From: an uncultured beta proteobacterium
GTDB taxonomy: Bacteria > Pseudomonadota > Gammaproteobacteria > Burkholderiales > SG8-39
Assembly (NCBI GenBank): GCA_902826155.1
Contig: CADEDU010000026.1
Coordinates: 35,014-60,339 of the forward strand
DNA: 25,326 nucleotides
Reading direction: 5' to 3'
Made by a program: the position numbers and the translations under genes. Positions within the stretch are counted from its first letter, which is position 1, and each line of letters opens with the position of its first letter. Positions 24,365 through 25,326 of the stretch are shown piece by piece. The notes under the pieces were generated by a model. The model worked only from the letters and a program-made list of their open reading frames with translations, was not told the DNA's origin and did no database searches.

Positions 24365-25177
24365 TCAGCGCGAGTCGGCGCTGTCGTTCGGCGGCCCGTC
24401 GATAGCACGCAGGCGCGCGAGCGGGTCCTGGCGATAGAACGCACGCAGCGCCTGGTACAGATCGGGATAGGTCTGGTCCAGCAGGTCGGGCTGGGTGAAG
24501 AACGCCTCCGACATCACCGCGAAGAACTCCGCCGGATGCTCCGCGGCATACTCATCGAAGGGCAGATACTCCACATCGGAGTCGACCAGCGCGCAGAACG
24601 CTTGATAGTGCGTACGTAGCATGTCGATCCAGCGTTGCGCGCTGAACCCCGGTGGTGCGGGCGGTACGCCGTCCGCGTCACCCGTCAGCGCATCGAGCTT
24701 GTGCGCGAACTCGTGGATCACCACGTTGTAGCCATCCTCGGAGCCGTCGGCGCTCATCGCGATGTCTTCCCACGAGAGCACCACCGGTCCACCGGGGAAT
24801 GCCTCGCCGGAAATGTCGTCGTCCCATTCGTGCACCACGCCGGATTCATCCAGCTCCTCGCGGCGAACGCGAAACTCGCCCGGATAGACCACCACGCCGA
24901 TCCAACCGCTGTAGCACTCCAGACCGAGATTCAGGATCGGCAGGCATGCCTGCACGGCGATCGCCACGAGCATCGCATCGGTGAGCTCGAAGCCGGCGGC
25001 ACCGGCGAATTGCTTCTCGGCCAGGAACCGTGTGGTCAGTTCGCGCAGCTTCGCTTCCTCCGCGCCGGACAGGCCGTCGAGAAACGGCGAACGCTCGAGG
25101 GTGGACTGCCACAAGTCGTCGGCAATGGCGGTGCCCTCGACGTTGCGGCGACGTGCCCAGCGGCGGAGCAGGCTCAT
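24365..25177 (-). CDS. mtfA: M90-family zinc metallopeptidase, MtfA-like
   Basis: A 270-residue protein of the MtfA (YeeI) family, a zinc peptidase that in E. coli binds the glucose regulator Mlc. E. coli MtfA has 265 residues. The zinc motif is HEFAH (155-159) in NVVIHEFAHKLD, and the third ligand is probably a glutamate in PAEFFAVMSEAFF (216-228). The upstream region YSGWIGVVVYPGEF and GGPVVLSWEDI also fits. The start is ATG 25177 (MSLLRRWARR), with AGG 7 nt upstream; the frame reaching 25276 adds an Arg-rich run with no family similarity. Whether a Mlc homologue exists in this organism cannot be seen from here, so the regulatory role is not assured. Confidence 0.92.
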   Translation of the reverse strand: MSLLRRWARRRNVEGTAIADDLWQSTLERSPFLDGLSGAEEAKLRELTTRFLAEKQFAGAAGFELTDAMLVAIAVQACLPILNLGLECYSGWIGVVVYPGEFRVRREELDESGVVHEWDDDISGEAFPGGPVVLSWEDIAMSADGSEDGYNVVIHEFAHKLDALTGDADGVPPAPPGFSAQRWIDMLRTHYQAFCALVDSDVEYLPFDEYAAEHPAEFFAVMSEAFFTQPDLLDQTYPDLYQALRAFYRQDPLARLRAIDGPPNDSADSR

Positions 25178-25326
25178 GGGTTGACCTCGCCTGGATGATC
25201 GAGCCCGGTTTTGTCGGAGCGAGCTGCGAGTGCGGCGATCGGGGAGAGGCGTGGTGCGATGGATGCGTCCATGCACGAATTATCGCGAACCGGGTCGATT
25301 GGCGCTCGCCGCCGAAGCCGCGGCGA

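Noticed and set aside
25178..25326. Possible gene at the right edge of the window
   Set aside because: The only frames are Arg-rich extensions of the mtfA frame or short antisense runs; no motif or ribosome binding site supports a gene.

Overview
The window looks like a chromosomal segment of a GC-rich betaproteobacterium, most likely Burkholderiales. The clues are the hldE1/rfaE–hldD–cysM block, a Bug-type periplasmic receptor, an RpfE-like gene beside recJ, and high G/C at third codon positions. I see no IS element, integrase, phage gene or CRISPR array. Almost all of it is housekeeping coding sequence in short operons.

Layout. 1-2916 (+): ADP-heptose synthesis genes (a heptose-7-phosphate kinase broken by an in-frame TGA, then hldD) run into cysM. 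2938-5027 (+): a PolB-like 3'-5' exonuclease touches rlmD. A hairpin terminator separates these from a convergent YccA-like BI-1 membrane protein (5125-5823, -). 5824-6292 is the only long gap. It holds a tRNA-Ser(UGA) gene preceded by a partial copy of itself that is interrupted just after the anticodon by about 62 nt of hairpin-forming sequence.

6293-10286 (-) is a four-gene operon, in transcription order: circularly permuted ATP-grasp, alpha-E, transglutaminase-like protease and Anbu (a bacterial proteasome-like peptidase). This gene set has been predicted to make and break peptide or isopeptide bonds, but its substrate is unknown. It is the most intriguing functional system here. A Bug-type receptor lies 43 bp upstream on the same strand. 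11415-14471 (-): an RpfE-like gene, recJ and a KTSC-domain small protein.

14612-17805 (+): lipoprotein-release ABC transporter with two tandem, equal-length LolC/E-type permeases followed by lolD. 17862-19480 (-): DUF2062 membrane protein overlapping an RCK-type potassium channel. 19619-23795 (+): comEC, an unrecognised 280-residue protein and an alpha/beta hydrolase. 23880-25177 (-): a flavodoxin-fold oxidoreductase and an MtfA-type zinc peptidase.

The points most worth checking are the interrupted tRNA-Ser copy, the Anbu operon with its possible receptor gene, the TGA in rfaE1, the two Lol permeases, and a 15-base promoter-like motif shared by the tRNA leader and the leader of the unrecognised gene.
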